Shown here piece after piece: positions 18,149-27,870 of a stretch of 64,000 nt of DNA. The translations under genes and the position numbers were made by a program. The stretch covers positions 62,001 to 126,000 of the forward strand of contig NZ_JAPPUY010000004.1 of assembly GCF_026712245.1 (NCBI RefSeq), given 5' to 3'. Position 1 is the stretch's first letter; every line of letters begins with the position of its first letter. The DNA is from Roseateles hydrophilus (GTDB taxonomy: Bacteria > Pseudomonadota > Gammaproteobacteria > Burkholderiales > Burkholderiaceae_C). The notes under the pieces were generated by a model. The model did no database searches. It worked only from the letters and a program-made list of their open reading frames with translations, and was not told the DNA's origin.

Positions 18149-19999
18149 CTAGCCGTTGCCTTTTTGCGACGCAACCAGACCGCCCAACCGAGGCACGGCG
18201 GCCAGCAGATCACGGGTGTAGGCCTGGGTCGGCTGCTCCAGCACGGCGGCGCAGTCGCCCTGCTCCACGATGCGGCCGCGCTGCATGACGGCGATGTCGT
18301 CGGCGATGTATTCGACGACGCCGATGTTGTGCGTGATGAACAGGTAGGCCAGCCCCTGCTCGCGCTGCAAGTCGCGCAGCAAATTCAGAATTTGCGCCTG
18401 CACCGACACGTCCAGCGCGGACGTCGGCTCGTCGCAAACGATGAGGCGAGGCTCCACGGCCAGCGCACGGGCGATGGCGATACGCTGGCGCTGGCCGCCG
18501 GAGAACTCGTGCGGCCAGCGCTGCAGCGCGTCGCGGCGCAGGCCGACCTGATCGACCAACCTGTGCAGGCGCTCACGGCGGGCCGTGGCGTCCAGCTCGG
18601 GCCGCAGCGCGATGAGGCCTTCCTCCAGCACATCGGCCACACGCATGCGCGGGTTCAGCGACGCGAACGGATCCTGGAAGATGATCTGAACGCTGCGGCG
18701 CGCCTGCACCAGCGCGGGGCCCGACAGCTGGAACAGGTCCTGCCCGTCAAACAGCGCCTGGCCGCTGATCTGCGCCTGGCGGCGCAGCAGTTGCACGATG
18801 GCCTTGCCGGACGTCGTCTTGCCGCAGCCGGACTCGCCCACCAGCGCCAGCGTGCGGCCGGCATGCAGCTGGTAGCTGACGCCATCGACCGCATCGAAAT
18901 GGCGCGGGCCGCGGTGGAACAGCGGCGCTTTCAGCGGGAAGCGCACGCGCAGGTCGCGCACATCCAGCAGCGGCGCGGCCTGCTGGGGCGGCTGCGGCGG
19001 CGTGACACGCGGCTGCACCGGCGGGCGCGGCAGCGCGTCGCCGGGCTGGCTGTAGAGCAGGCAGCGCACCTGGTGCTGCGGCCCCCCCTCGGTCAGCACG
19101 GGCAGCGTGCCGGCGCAGTGCGCCATGGCCTTGTCGCAGCGCGGCGCGAAGCGGCAGCCGGCAAAGTCCAGCCACAGCGGCGGCACGGTGCCGGCAATGG
19201 CGGCCAGCGGCTCGCCGCGGCGCGCGGCATCGGGCAGCGCCTGCAGCAGCAGCCGAGCGTAGGGGTGTTTCGGGCTTGCGAAGAACTCGGCCGCCGGGGC
19301 CACCTCGATGATTTGACCGGCATACATCAGCGCGACGCGATGGGCCATGCCGCTGACGACGGCCAGGTCGTGCGTGATCAGCAGCACGCCCAGCTGGCGC
19401 TCGCGCTGCAGGTCGCGGATGAGGTCCAGGATCTGCGCCTGGATGGTGACGTCCAGCGCCGTCGTCGGCTCGTCGGCGATGAGGAAGTCGGGCTCGGCAG
19501 CCAGCGCGATGGCGATCATCACGCGCTGCTTCTGGCCGCCGGACAGCCGGAACGGGTAGTCGTCCACCCGGCGCTCGGGCTCGGGAATGCCCACGCGCTT
19601 CAGCCAGTCGATGGCCTTGGCGCGCGCCGCGGCGCCGCGCAGCTCGGTGTGGGCCTCGATGGCCTCGACGATCTGGTCGCCCACGCGCATCACCGGGTTC
19701 AGGCTGGTCGCAGGCTCCTGGAAGATCATGGACACACGGCCGCCGCGCACGTCGCGCATGTGGCGCTCGGGCAGCGCCAGCAGGTTCTGGCCGTCCAGCA
19801 TCACCGCGCCGCCGGCCACGCGGCCGTTCTCGGGCAGCAGTCGCATCAGCGCCAACGCCGTCATGCTCTTGCCGCAGCCGCTCTCACCGACCAGCGCAAA
19901 GGTCTCGCCGCGCGCCAGCGTCAGCCGCATGCCGTCGATGGCGCGCACCAGGCCCGCTTCGGCATCGAGCTGCACGCGCAGGTCGGCAATCTCAAGCAT
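18149..19999 (-). CDS. Double-ATPase subunit of a peptide ABC transporter (YejF/DppDF type)
   Basis: Cytoplasmic motor with two complete ATP-binding cassettes fused in 616 residues. Cassette one has Walker A GESGCGKS near residue 40, signature LSGGQKQRV and Walker B LIADEPT. Cassette two has [17 protein letters not shown] and LIVCDEPT. Each half ends with the oligopeptide-transporter motif; [11 protein letters not shown] is visible in the first. The fusion is characteristic of YejF. It overlaps the upstream permease by eight bases; the start at 19999 is chosen as the first residue of conserved sequence (MLEIADLRV). Confidence 0.93.
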   Translation of the reverse strand: MLEIADLRVQLDAEAGLVRAIDGMRLTLARGETFALVGESGCGKSMTALALMRLLPENGRVAGGAVMLDGQNLLALPERHMRDVRGGRVSMIFQEPATSLNPVMRVGDQIVEAIEAHTELRGAAARAKAIDWLKRVGIPEPERRVDDYPFRLSGGQKQRVMIAIALAAEPDFLIADEPTTALDVTIQAQILDLIRDLQRERQLGVLLITHDLAVVSGMAHRVALMYAGQIIEVAPAAEFFASPKHPYARLLLQALPDAARRGEPLAAIAGTVPPLWLDFAGCRFAPRCDKAMAHCAGTLPVLTEGGPQHQVRCLLYSQPGDALPRPPVQPRVTPPQPPQQAAPLLDVRDLRVRFPLKAPLFHRGPRHFDAVDGVSYQLHAGRTLALVGESGCGKTTSGKAIVQLLRRQAQISGQALFDGQDLFQLSGPALVQARRSVQIIFQDPFASLNPRMRVADVLEEGLIALRPELDATARRERLHRLVDQVGLRRDALQRWPHEFSGGQRQRIAIARALAVEPRLIVCDEPTSALDVSVQAQILNLLRDLQREQGLAYLFITHNIGVVEYIADDIAVMQRGRIVEQGDCAAVLEQPTQAYTRDLLAAVPRLGGLVASQKGNG

Positions 20000-21428
20000 G
20001 GTCCGCCCCTCGCCTGCGGAAGACGCGCGGCCGGGCCGAGCGAGCCTTGGGGTCGAACGCATCGCGCACGCCGTCGGCAAACAGGTTGGCGGCCAGCACC
20101 AGGCTCACCATGAAGCCAAAGGCCGCGGCGAAGCTCCACCAGACGACCGGGTCGCGCGACATCTCGTTGCGGGCCAGATTGATCATGCTGCCGAAGCTGC
20201 TGGTCGTCGGGTCCACGCCCACGCCCACGTAGGTCAGCACGGCTTCGTACAGGATCAGTTCAGAGAAGCTCAGCACGACGGTGATGAGCACCAGGTGCAT
20301 CACGTTGGGCAGGATGTGGCGCGCCATGATGGCCGCGTCGCCCACGCCGAAGGCCGTGGCGGCCTGCACGTAGTCCAACTCGCGCAGCTTCAAGGTCTCG
20401 GCGCGTACCAGGCGGCACAGGCCCGCCCAGCCGGTCAGACCCAGGATGACGCACAGCATCAGCATCTTCAGGTCGGCCCGCTCCAGCGCCGTCTCGAACA
20501 CGTCGGGGTTCTTGTCGAAGTACACCTGCACCATCAGCACGCAGGCGGCGATGAGCAGCACGTTGGGCACGGAGCTCAGCGTCGTGTAGACGTACTGGAT
20601 GGCTTCATCGACCCAGCCCTTGTAGTAGCCAGCCAGCACACCCAACAGCAGTGCCAACGGCAGCGTGGCCAGCGTGGACAGCGCGCCGATGACGAAGGCC
20701 GTGCGCACGCTCTTCAGCGCCTGCACCAGCACGTCGTTGCCGGTGCGGTCGGTGCCGAGCACGTGGTAGTGCGGCATCAGCGCGAGGGCCGAGCCGGCCA
20801 GCAGCAGCACGACGGTCAGCGTGATGAGCACGGCGCGCAGCGGGTAGAAGGTGCGGTCCGCGGCCAGGTCGGCCAGCGCGTGGCGCCAGCCGTGGTGCTG
20901 GCGGGCCAGCGCGGCGGCCGTCAGCCCGACGAGCAGCGCGGCGACGGCCAGGCCGCCGGCCAGCCCCAGCGCGGCGCGGCGGACCACGTCGCCCGCCCAT
21001 TGCGTGGCCGGGTCGGCCAGATGCGCGCCGCCGAACTTCAGGCGCGGATAGTCACGGCCGGCCTGCCCTTGCGCGTCGACGATGCTTTCCTTGTTGAACC
21101 CATGCGTGCCCAGCGGCACCGAGTAGCTGACCTCGCGCATCTCGAGTTGCCGCGCCAGCAGCAGGTCCAGCGCAGACAGCGTGCGCGTGTCGTAGACGGT
21201 GGCCCCGTCACCCGTCTCCAGCGCGCGGCGGATGTGGATGCTGTCGATCAGCGTGAGCAACAGGAACAGCGCCATGATGACGCCGGCACTCGCCGCGACC
21301 GGGTCGCGCAGCACGCGTTGCCAGGTGGCGCGCAGGTGGGCCTGGCCGCGCACGCGCACCGCGTAGGCGACGCCCGCAGCCACCATCAGCCACAGCGCGA
21401 GGTCGGTCCAGAGCAGCACGAACTTCAT
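19992..21428 (-). CDS. Peptide ABC transporter permease, YejE/DppC type
   Basis: Inner-membrane permease of 478 residues, longer than usual for DppC. The N-terminal half has two hydrophobic segments and a periplasmic insertion (ATVYDTRTLSALDLLL to YPRLKFGGAHLADP). The C-terminal half is the standard domain, with HVLGTDRTGNDVLVQALKSV and the EAA loop YVQAATAFGVGDAAIMARHIL. The start ATG overlaps the upstream permease stop (ATGA, 21425-21428), so translation is coupled. Confidence 0.92.
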   Translation of the reverse strand: MKFVLLWTDLALWLMVAAGVAYAVRVRGQAHLRATWQRVLRDPVAASAGVIMALFLLLTLIDSIHIRRALETGDGATVYDTRTLSALDLLLARQLEMREVSYSVPLGTHGFNKESIVDAQGQAGRDYPRLKFGGAHLADPATQWAGDVVRRAALGLAGGLAVAALLVGLTAAALARQHHGWRHALADLAADRTFYPLRAVLITLTVVLLLAGSALALMPHYHVLGTDRTGNDVLVQALKSVRTAFVIGALSTLATLPLALLLGVLAGYYKGWVDEAIQYVYTTLSSVPNVLLIAACVLMVQVYFDKNPDVFETALERADLKMLMLCVILGLTGWAGLCRLVRAETLKLRELDYVQAATAFGVGDAAIMARHILPNVMHLVLITVVLSFSELILYEAVLTYVGVGVDPTTSSFGSMINLARNEMSRDPVVWWSFAAAFGFMVSLVLAANLFADGVRDAFDPKARSARPRVFRRRGADHA

Positions 21429-22408
21429 TGCAACCTCACCCGCGGGTCCACCCACGTGTAGGCCACGTCGATCAGCGCATTGCTCGCGATGTAGAGCAGC
21501 GCACCGAGGAAGACCATGGTGCGCACGATGGCGAAGTCCTGCCCCGTGATGGCCTCGATGACGAAGGCGCCCAGGCCCGGGATGCCGAAAAAGCTCTCGA
21601 ACACCAAGCTGCCGAGGAAGACGTACGGCAGGTAGCTGCCGGCGCTGGTGATGATGGGGATGAGCGCGTTGCGCAGCACATGGCGGCCCAGCACGCGGCC
21701 TTCGGACAGGCCCTTGGCGCGCGCGGTGCGCACATAGTCCTTGCCCATCTCCTCCAGGAACATCGCGCGGTACAGCCGCGCCTCGCCGCCCAGCCGGCTC
21801 AGCAGCGACAGCAGGATAGGCAGCGCCAGGAAGCGCACCGCATCCAGCCCGCCCGCGAAGCCGTTCATGGGCACCAGCTTCAGCACGCGGGCGAACAGGA
21901 ACTGGCCGACGATGATGTAGAACAGGCTGCTGATGGACAGCATCAGCACGCACAGCACGACGCCCCAGAAGTCGATGCGCGTGTGCCGGAAGAACACCAG
22001 CAGCAGCGAGAACGCCACGCTGACGATGACCTGCAGGATGAACAGCGGCAGCGCCAGCTGCAGGCTCACGCCCATGCGCACCTTCACCTCGTGGCCGATG
22101 TTGATGGCCTGCCGCGCGTCGCTTTTGCCGAAGTCCAGCGCGAACAGGCTCACCGAGCGCTCCCACAGGATGGTGTGCGTGAACCGTTCGACGCCGGTCT
22201 TCGCGGCGTCGAAGTACAGCGGCTTGTCGTAGCCGCGCTCCTGCTTCCAAGTGTCGATCTGCGCCTGTGTGACGCGCTTGCCGCCGATGTTCAGCCGCGC
22301 CATGTCATCCGGCGTGTTGACCGAGAAGAACAGGAAGAAGGTGAACAGGTTGACGCCAACCAGAATGGCCAGGCCATAGCCCAGGCGGCGCAGCAGGAAG
22401 CCCAGCAT
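21425..22408 (-). CDS. Peptide ABC transporter permease, YejB/DppB type
   Basis: 327-residue membrane permease. It begins MLGFLLRRLGYGLAILVGVN, the characteristic DppB-family N-terminal helix. A periplasmic region with TQAQIDTWKQERGYDKPLY follows. The EAA loop is YVRTARAKGLSEGRVLGRHVLRNAL. Start and upstream stop share one base (TGATG at 22408), showing tight coupling with the binding-protein gene. Confidence 0.94.
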   Translation of the reverse strand: MLGFLLRRLGYGLAILVGVNLFTFFLFFSVNTPDDMARLNIGGKRVTQAQIDTWKQERGYDKPLYFDAAKTGVERFTHTILWERSVSLFALDFGKSDARQAINIGHEVKVRMGVSLQLALPLFILQVIVSVAFSLLLVFFRHTRIDFWGVVLCVLMLSISSLFYIIVGQFLFARVLKLVPMNGFAGGLDAVRFLALPILLSLLSRLGGEARLYRAMFLEEMGKDYVRTARAKGLSEGRVLGRHVLRNALIPIITSAGSYLPYVFLGSLVFESFFGIPGLGAFVIEAITGQDFAIVRTMVFLGALLYIASNALIDVAYTWVDPRVRLQ

Positions 22409-24633
22409 CAGGCGGCCTCCCCCGTCGCCACAGCCGTGGCCGTCTCGCGGCGGGCCCACGCGCGGCGCGTCGCCACGGCGATCGCCAGGCCCCCCGCCGC
22501 CAGCACCAGCAGCGGCCACCAGACCGGCCGGTTCCACGCGGCGATGCTGCTGGCGCGCTCCTGCACATCCACGCGCAAGTAGCGGGCGCGGTCACGCACG
22601 ACGACGCCCGGCTTGCCGTTGTGCAGCCAGCGCTGGAAGGCCAGGCCCGAGTAGCTCCAGTAGCCCCAGGCCCACGGCGCGTCCTGGCGGGCGATGTCGT
22701 TCATCGTCGCCATCACGGCGGCCTTCGCGGGGCCGTCTTCCAGCGACTGCAGCTTGCGGTAGAGCCGGTCGAACTCGGGGTTGGCGTAGTTCGCGGTGTT
22801 CTCGCCCTCGTGCAGGCTCTTGGCGTTGGGGCCGTAGAGCAGGAACAGGAAGTTCTCGGCGTCCGGGTAGTCCGCGAACCAGCCCCACCAGAAGATCTGG
22901 TGCTTGCCCTTCAGGATCTTTTCCTGAAACTGGTTGAAGTCGGTCGCGCGGATGTCCAGCTGGATGCCCAGCTTGGCGAACTGGCGGATCAGCCAGTCGT
23001 TCTCAGCCTTCAGCTCGGGCGTGACGACGCGCTGGAAGTCGTAGTTCAGCACCAGCGGCTTGCCCGTCTTCGCGTCGCGGCCGCCAGGGTAGCCGGCCTC
23101 GTTCATCAGCTGGAGAGCGTCTTCGATGGGGCGGCGCTGCACCTTGCCGTTCACCAGCCGGTGCGTCACCGGGTTGAACTCGCCCGGCGCGCCCTCCCTG
23201 GACCCGAACACGCCCGGCGGGATGGGGCCGTGTGCGGCATCGCCGCCCTTGTCGCGGAAGATGCGGCCGTAGCCCTCCTCCCAGTCGATGGCGATGGAGA
23301 TGGCCTGGCGCAGCGCGCGGTTGCGGCGCTGCTGCTCGGGCGTGTCACCGCGGCCCACCACCGGGTCCAGCCAGTTGAAGCCCAGGTACCAGTTCGTGAT
23401 GTCCACGTTCATGGGCAGCTGGAAGCCGCGCTCCTGGAAGAACCGCTTCACCTCGTCGGAGTCATCGCGGTCCACGGCCAGGTTCACGCCCCAGTCCGAG
23501 CGGTCCATCTCGGGCAGGTCCAGGTAGCCCTGCTTGAACAACTCCTTGCGCGGCACCGCCTCCTTCACATTGATCGCGACGACCTTGTCGACGAAGGGCA
23601 AGGGCTTGCCGCAGTCGGCCAGCAGGCCGGCCTCGGCGTCGCCGGGGCTGCCGTCGCAAGGGTAGGTTTCGTGCCGGTAGTGGGGGTTGCGGCTCATCAC
23701 GTGCCGGCGGTCCTGCACGTACTCGGTCATCATGAAGGCGCCCGTGCCCACCGGCCACTGGTTCCAGCTCATGGAGTTGGTCGCCATGCCGGGCTGGGCG
23801 TAGAAGGCATCCACCTCCCACGGGATGGCCGCGGTGAACGTGGTGGCCAGCCAGTACTGCCACTGCGGGTAGCGGCCTTTCAGGCGGATACGCAGCAGGT
23901 GGTCGTTGACGGCCTCGGCGCCGGCCAGCGGCCAGCGGCGCAGGTCCAGGAAGGGCTTGTCGGCCAGGTTCTCGGGCAGGCCGGCCAGCTGCTTCTCGCT
24001 CTCGCGCTTGAGCGTGGCGATGTAGTCCTTGAGCCCGATGATGTGCTCCGAGAACACCGCCGCCACCGGCGCCTCCAGCCGCGGGCTGGCGTGGCGCTTG
24101 AGCGCGTAGACGAAGTCGGCCGCCACCACTTCGCGCGTGCCCAGGTGCTCGAACGCGAACGGGCTGCGCTTGTCACCCAGCTCGCCGGGCTTCAGCTGGT
24201 GATAGCGGTAGTCACCCCGCGCGTCCTTCGCGAACGCGGGGTGCGGCGACCACTTCAGGCCCGGCTTGATGGCGATGTCGTAGACCGCCTCGGCGATCTG
24301 CTCGTCGGGCGCGTCGTCGGGCAGGCGCTTGCCTTGGGCGTCCAGGTAGTAGGGCTTGGCCAGCGCCTCGGCCGTGCGCGGGATCAGCGTGTAGGGCCGC
24401 TTGAGCGGGTGGTAGCCGTAGGGCGGCTCGCTGATCTCGTAGACATAGGTGCTCTCGGGCGCGGCGTAGGAGGACGTCGGGTCCAGGTAGCGCGGCGAGC
24501 GCTCGGCGAAGGCCATGTAGAGCGTGTTCTCGCGCTCGGCGCCGTGCGGATGCGGGCTGTTGTTGCAGCCGGCCAGCAGCACGACCGCGACTGCGCCCAC
24601 GCACGCCTTCACCCAACCGCTGACTGTTCCCAC
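22408..24633 (-). CDS. Peptide-binding lipoprotein of the ABC transporter (SBP_bac_5), with C-terminal membrane anchor
   Basis: A 741-residue family-5 binding protein. I choose the GTG at 24633, with GAGGG seven bases upstream; it gives VKACVGAVAVVLLAGCNNS, a lipoprotein signal with lipobox LLAGC. Family features include ENTLYMAFAERSPRYLDPTSS, AVYDIAIKPGLKWSPHPAF, WPVGTGAFMMTEYV and the long C-terminal lobe with DFNQFQEKILKGKHQIF. Unusually, the last 40 residues contain a hydrophobic helix (WPLLVLAAGGLAIAVA) followed by RRAWARR, a predicted second anchor. First gene of the transporter operon. Confidence 0.88.
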   Translation of the reverse strand: MGTVSGWVKACVGAVAVVLLAGCNNSPHPHGAERENTLYMAFAERSPRYLDPTSSYAAPESTYVYEISEPPYGYHPLKRPYTLIPRTAEALAKPYYLDAQGKRLPDDAPDEQIAEAVYDIAIKPGLKWSPHPAFAKDARGDYRYHQLKPGELGDKRSPFAFEHLGTREVVAADFVYALKRHASPRLEAPVAAVFSEHIIGLKDYIATLKRESEKQLAGLPENLADKPFLDLRRWPLAGAEAVNDHLLRIRLKGRYPQWQYWLATTFTAAIPWEVDAFYAQPGMATNSMSWNQWPVGTGAFMMTEYVQDRRHVMSRNPHYRHETYPCDGSPGDAEAGLLADCGKPLPFVDKVVAINVKEAVPRKELFKQGYLDLPEMDRSDWGVNLAVDRDDSDEVKRFFQERGFQLPMNVDITNWYLGFNWLDPVVGRGDTPEQQRRNRALRQAISIAIDWEEGYGRIFRDKGGDAAHGPIPPGVFGSREGAPGEFNPVTHRLVNGKVQRRPIEDALQLMNEAGYPGGRDAKTGKPLVLNYDFQRVVTPELKAENDWLIRQFAKLGIQLDIRATDFNQFQEKILKGKHQIFWWGWFADYPDAENFLFLLYGPNAKSLHEGENTANYANPEFDRLYRKLQSLEDGPAKAAVMATMNDIARQDAPWAWGYWSYSGLAFQRWLHNGKPGVVVRDRARYLRVDVQERASSIAAWNRPVWWPLLVLAAGGLAIAVATRRAWARRETATAVATGEAA

Positions 24634-24646
24634 GCCGACGCCCTCG

Positions 24647-24678
24647 AAAAACACGACGCCCCGGCACAAGCCGGGGCG
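24647..24678 (-). terminator. Terminator downstream of ldcA
   Basis: A 9-base perfect stem (CGCCCCGGC / GCCGGGGCG) with a 4-base loop is followed on the minus strand by TCGTGTTTTT. It lies between the ldcA stop and the start of the binding-protein gene, so the transporter operon probably has its own promoter or depends on read-through. Confidence 0.8.
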
Positions 24679-24758
24679 ACGGTCGAAATCATAGTCGGGC
24701 CACTCGTCTAGACAGGCTGTCGCAGCGCGCAAAGACGGCCAGGAAAACCCGTGCGACT

Positions 24759-25745
24759 TCAGTGATGGTCGTGGCCGCAGTCGGCGCCACAGTCCGGCCC
24801 GTGGTCGTGGTGGGCGGCGTGGGCCAGCCGCGGGTCCGACTGCCAGCCCAGGATGGCCTCGCGGCCCTGCACGTACAGGTCCACCGTACCGCCCACCGGC
24901 AGGCACACCTTGGTGCGCACATGGCCGAACGGCAGGCCGGTCAGCACCGGCGTCTTGGTGCGGGCGCGCAGCGCAGCGATGGCATCCTTCAGGCCGTAAC
25001 CGCGGTCGTTGGGCGTTTTGGCCGCGCCGCTGAAGTCGCCCAGCAGCACCGCCGCCTGGTGGTCGATGACGCCGGCCTGCTGCAGCTGCAGCAGCATGCG
25101 CTCGACGCGGTAGGGGTGCTCGTTGATGTCTTCCAGGAACAGGATGCCGCCCTTGACCTTGGGCCAGTGCGGCGTGCCCAGCAGCGAGCACAGCACGGTG
25201 AGGTTGCCGCCCCACAGGCGGCCACGCGCTTCCAGACCGTCGAACTCGGCGCTGGGCGCGCGAAAGCCCACGGCCTCCAGCGCGCCGCTCATGGCCTCGG
25301 TGAAGCAGTCCTGCGTCACCTCGTCGACGCCGCCATCGGCCTCGCTGCGGCCGAAGTCGTCACAGGCCAGCGGGCCGCTCCACATCGCCAGGCCCTTGTG
25401 GCGCGCGATGAAGCCGTTTTGCAGCGCCGTCAAGTCGCTGTAGCCCACCCAGCGCGTGCCGCGCTCCACGCTGCCGGCAATGCGCGCCCAGTCGATCTGG
25501 CCCAGCAGCCGCGTCAGGCCGTAGCCGCCACGCGAGGCCAGCGCCACCGACGGCGCCGCGTCGGCAATGCGGTGCAGCGCGGCCAGCCGCGCGGCGTCGT
25601 CGCCGGCAAAGCGCTGCTGGCGCGACAACGCATCGGCATCGATGCTCACATCAAAGCCCAGCGCGGTGAGCCGCTTGGCGGCGCGCTTCAGCGCATCGGC
25701 CTTCTGCACCGCGCCGGCCGGGGAAAACAGGGTGAGCGTCGTCAT
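24759..25745 (-). CDS. ldcA: Muramoyltetrapeptide (LD-)carboxypeptidase LdcA, S66 family
   Basis: Cytoplasmic enzyme of murein recycling that removes the terminal D-Ala from tetrapeptides. The serine nucleophile is Ser103 in VGYSDLTALQ. The family glutamate is in LFLEDINEHPYR and the histidine in GLPFGHVRTK. ALASRGGYGLTRLL is the conserved binding segment. After the normal C-terminus there is a short tail rich in His and Cys (HHDHGPDCGADCGHDHH) that looks metal-binding. The start overlaps tadA by four bases. Confidence 0.93.
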   Translation of the reverse strand: MTTLTLFSPAGAVQKADALKRAAKRLTALGFDVSIDADALSRQQRFAGDDAARLAALHRIADAAPSVALASRGGYGLTRLLGQIDWARIAGSVERGTRWVGYSDLTALQNGFIARHKGLAMWSGPLACDDFGRSEADGGVDEVTQDCFTEAMSGALEAVGFRAPSAEFDGLEARGRLWGGNLTVLCSLLGTPHWPKVKGGILFLEDINEHPYRVERMLLQLQQAGVIDHQAAVLLGDFSGAAKTPNDRGYGLKDAIAALRARTKTPVLTGLPFGHVRTKVCLPVGGTVDLYVQGREAILGWQSDPRLAHAAHHDHGPDCGADCGHDHH

Positions 25746-26287
25746 GGGGTGTCATCCAGGTGGGTGGCCTCGCCGGTGGGGATCAGCCCCTGGCGTTCGG
25801 CGCGCCGCGCACGCGCGGCCTCGCGGCGTTCGGCAAAAAACTCGCGCAACAGCTTGGCGGAGGCATCGGCCATCAGCCCTCGCTCGATGCGCGTGTGGTG
25901 ATTGAGCTGCGGCAGCGCGAACAGGTCGGTGACGGAGCCCGCCACGCCCGTCTTGGGGTCGGTGGCCGCGAACACGATGCGCTTGAAGCGCGCGTGCATC
26001 AGCGCCATCGCGCACATCGCGCAGGGTTCCAGCGTGATGAAGATCTCGCACTCCGGCAGCCGGTAGTTCTCCAACAGCGTGGCCGCGTGGCGCAGCGCGA
26101 CGATCTCGGCATGGGCCGTGGGGTCGTGCGTCGTGATGGGGCGGTTGTAGCCGGTCGCAATGACCTGGCCGCCGCGCGTGATGACGGCGCCCACGGGCAC
26201 CTCGCCCACCAGCCAGGCGTTGTGGGCCTGGTCCAGCGCGAGCCGCATCGCGTACTCGTCGGCGGGCGTGAAAAGAGGGTCGGTCAT
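25742..26287 (-). CDS. tadA: tRNA-specific adenosine deaminase TadA
   Basis: Converts wobble adenosine 34 of tRNA-Arg to inosine. The zinc site is complete: His59-Ala-Glu61 (catalytic Glu) and Pro88-Cys89-x-x-Cys92. Other family segments are GEVPVGAVI, TGYNRPITTHDPTAH and FAATDPKTGVAGS. The 181 residues are slightly longer than usual because of an Arg-rich C-terminal extension. The gene is coupled to ldcA (ATGA) and divergent from pxpB. Confidence 0.96.
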   Translation of the reverse strand: MTDPLFTPADEYAMRLALDQAHNAWLVGEVPVGAVITRGGQVIATGYNRPITTHDPTAHAEIVALRHAATLLENYRLPECEIFITLEPCAMCAMALMHARFKRIVFAATDPKTGVAGSVTDLFALPQLNHHTRIERGLMADASAKLLREFFAERREAARARRAERQGLIPTGEATHLDDTP

Positions 26288-26329
26288 CGGGGCGGCAGTT
26301 TAGGCGACGGCTCTGGCATGCTTTCGGCC

Positions 26330-26962
26330 ATGCGCGCGTTGTCCGTCCATCCTCTCGGCGAATCGGCCCTGTGCTGCACGCTGCCCGCGCCCCTGTCGCT
26401 CGACCAGCAACAGCGCATCTGGCAGCTTGCGGCCGCGCTGGGCGAGGTGGACGGCGTGCAGGAACTCATCCCCGGCATGAACAACCTGACGCTGCTGTTC
26501 GACCCGCTGCGCACCGAGCCCGCCGCGCTGGAGGCCGCCGTGCAACAGCTGTGGGCGCAGCCGCCACGCCGCCGCGCACCGGGCCGACGGATCGAGATCC
26601 CGGTGAGCTACGACGGCCCCGACCTCGGCGACGTCGCCGCGCACTGCGGCTTGAGCGCCGACGAGGTCGTACGCCGCCACACCGCGGCCGAGTACGTCGT
26701 CTACTTCCTCGGCTTCCAGCCCGGCTTCGCCTACCTGGGCGGGCTGGACGCGTCGCTGCACACACCGCGCCGGAGCGAGCCGCGCGTGGCCGTGCCCGCC
26801 GGCAGTGTGGGCATCGGTGGAGCGCAGACGGGCATCTACCCGCTGGCCACGCCCGGCGGCTGGCAGCTCATCGGCCACACCGCCATCCCGCTGTTCGACC
26901 CGCAAGCCGAGCCGCCCACGCTGCTGGCGCCCGGCGACCGCGTGCGCTTCGTCGCCGCATGA
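26330..26962 (+). CDS. pxpB: 5-oxoprolinase subunit PxpB (KipI family)
   Basis: Subunit of the ATP-dependent 5-oxoprolinase that opens 5-oxoproline to glutamate. The 210 residues start MRALSVHPLGESALCCTL, typical of the family; an ATG at 26318 is an alternative. Conserved segments are VQELIPGMNNLTLLFDP, YVVYFLGFQPGFAYLGGL and VPAGSVGIGGAQTGIYPLATPGGW. It is translationally coupled to pxpC (ATGA overlap). Confidence 0.95.
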   Translation: MRALSVHPLGESALCCTLPAPLSLDQQQRIWQLAAALGEVDGVQELIPGMNNLTLLFDPLRTEPAALEAAVQQLWAQPPRRRAPGRRIEIPVSYDGPDLGDVAAHCGLSADEVVRRHTAAEYVVYFLGFQPGFAYLGGLDASLHTPRRSEPRVAVPAGSVGIGGAQTGIYPLATPGGWQLIGHTAIPLFDPQAEPPTLLAPGDRVRFVAA

Positions 26963-27870
26963 TCGAGATCGTTCGCGCCGGGCCGCTGGCCACCGTGCAG
27001 GACCTCGGCCGCCCCGGCTGGCGCGATCGCGGCCTCAGCCTGTGCGGCGCGCTGGACGACCTTGCGCTGCAGGCCGGCAATCTGCTGGTCGGCAACGCGC
27101 CCGGCGCGGCGGGGCTGGAGTTCACGCTGGGCGGCGCCACGCTGCGCTTTCATGCCGACAGCTGCATCGCCATCACCGGCACCGATGCCGACGCCCAGCT
27201 CGACGGCCGCCCCGTGCGCCCCTGGTGGCGCCAGCGCGTGCGTGCCGGCCAGACGCTCAAGCTCGCCGCGCCGCGCGAGCGCATGCGCAGCTACGTGGCC
27301 GTGGCCGGCGGCGTCGACGTGCCTGTGGCGCTGGGCTCGCGCAGCACCGACCTCAAGGCCCACTTCGGCGGGCTGGCCGGCCGCGCGCTGCGCGACGGCG
27401 ACCGCCTGCCGCTGCACACCGGCGCCGCCCTGCCCTCACGCACCGTCGGCATGCGCCCGCCCGCCTGGGACGCCAGCGTGCGCGCGCTGCCCGGCCCCGA
27501 GCACGACGACTTCCCGGCCGACGCCTTCTGGGGCGCCGACTGGGCCGTCACGCCACAGAGCAACCGCATGGGCTACCGCCTCGCCGGCCCGGTACTGGCG
27601 CGTGAGCGCGGCGCGGAGCTGCCGTCGCACGGCGTGCTGCCGGGCGTCGTGCAGGTGCCGCCGTCGGGCCAGCCCATTGCGCTGCTGGCCGACGCGCAGA
27701 CCACCGGCGGCTACCCCAAGATCGCCGTCGTCATCCGCGCCGATCTGTGGAAACTCGCCCAGCTGCCGCTGGGCGCGCGGCTGCGCTTCGTGCGCTGCAC
27801 GCCCGACGAAGCGCGGGCCGCGCTGCGCGCACAACAACTGCTGTTGAACCAGATGAGGAACGGGCTGTGA
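26959..27870 (+). CDS. pxpC: 5-oxoprolinase subunit PxpC (KipA/biotin-dependent carboxyltransferase family)
   Basis: 303 residues, beginning [23 protein letters not shown], the family hallmark. It also has [22 protein letters not shown], a central [20 protein letters not shown] and the C-terminal [19 protein letters not shown]. It works with PxpB and PxpA as one complex. Overlaps of four bases on both sides show a compact operon pxpB-pxpC-pxpA. Confidence 0.96.
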   Translation: MIEIVRAGPLATVQDLGRPGWRDRGLSLCGALDDLALQAGNLLVGNAPGAAGLEFTLGGATLRFHADSCIAITGTDADAQLDGRPVRPWWRQRVRAGQTLKLAAPRERMRSYVAVAGGVDVPVALGSRSTDLKAHFGGLAGRALRDGDRLPLHTGAALPSRTVGMRPPAWDASVRALPGPEHDDFPADAFWGADWAVTPQSNRMGYRLAGPVLARERGAELPSHGVLPGVVQVPPSGQPIALLADAQTTGGYPKIAVVIRADLWKLAQLPLGARLRFVRCTPDEARAALRAQQLLLNQMRNGL

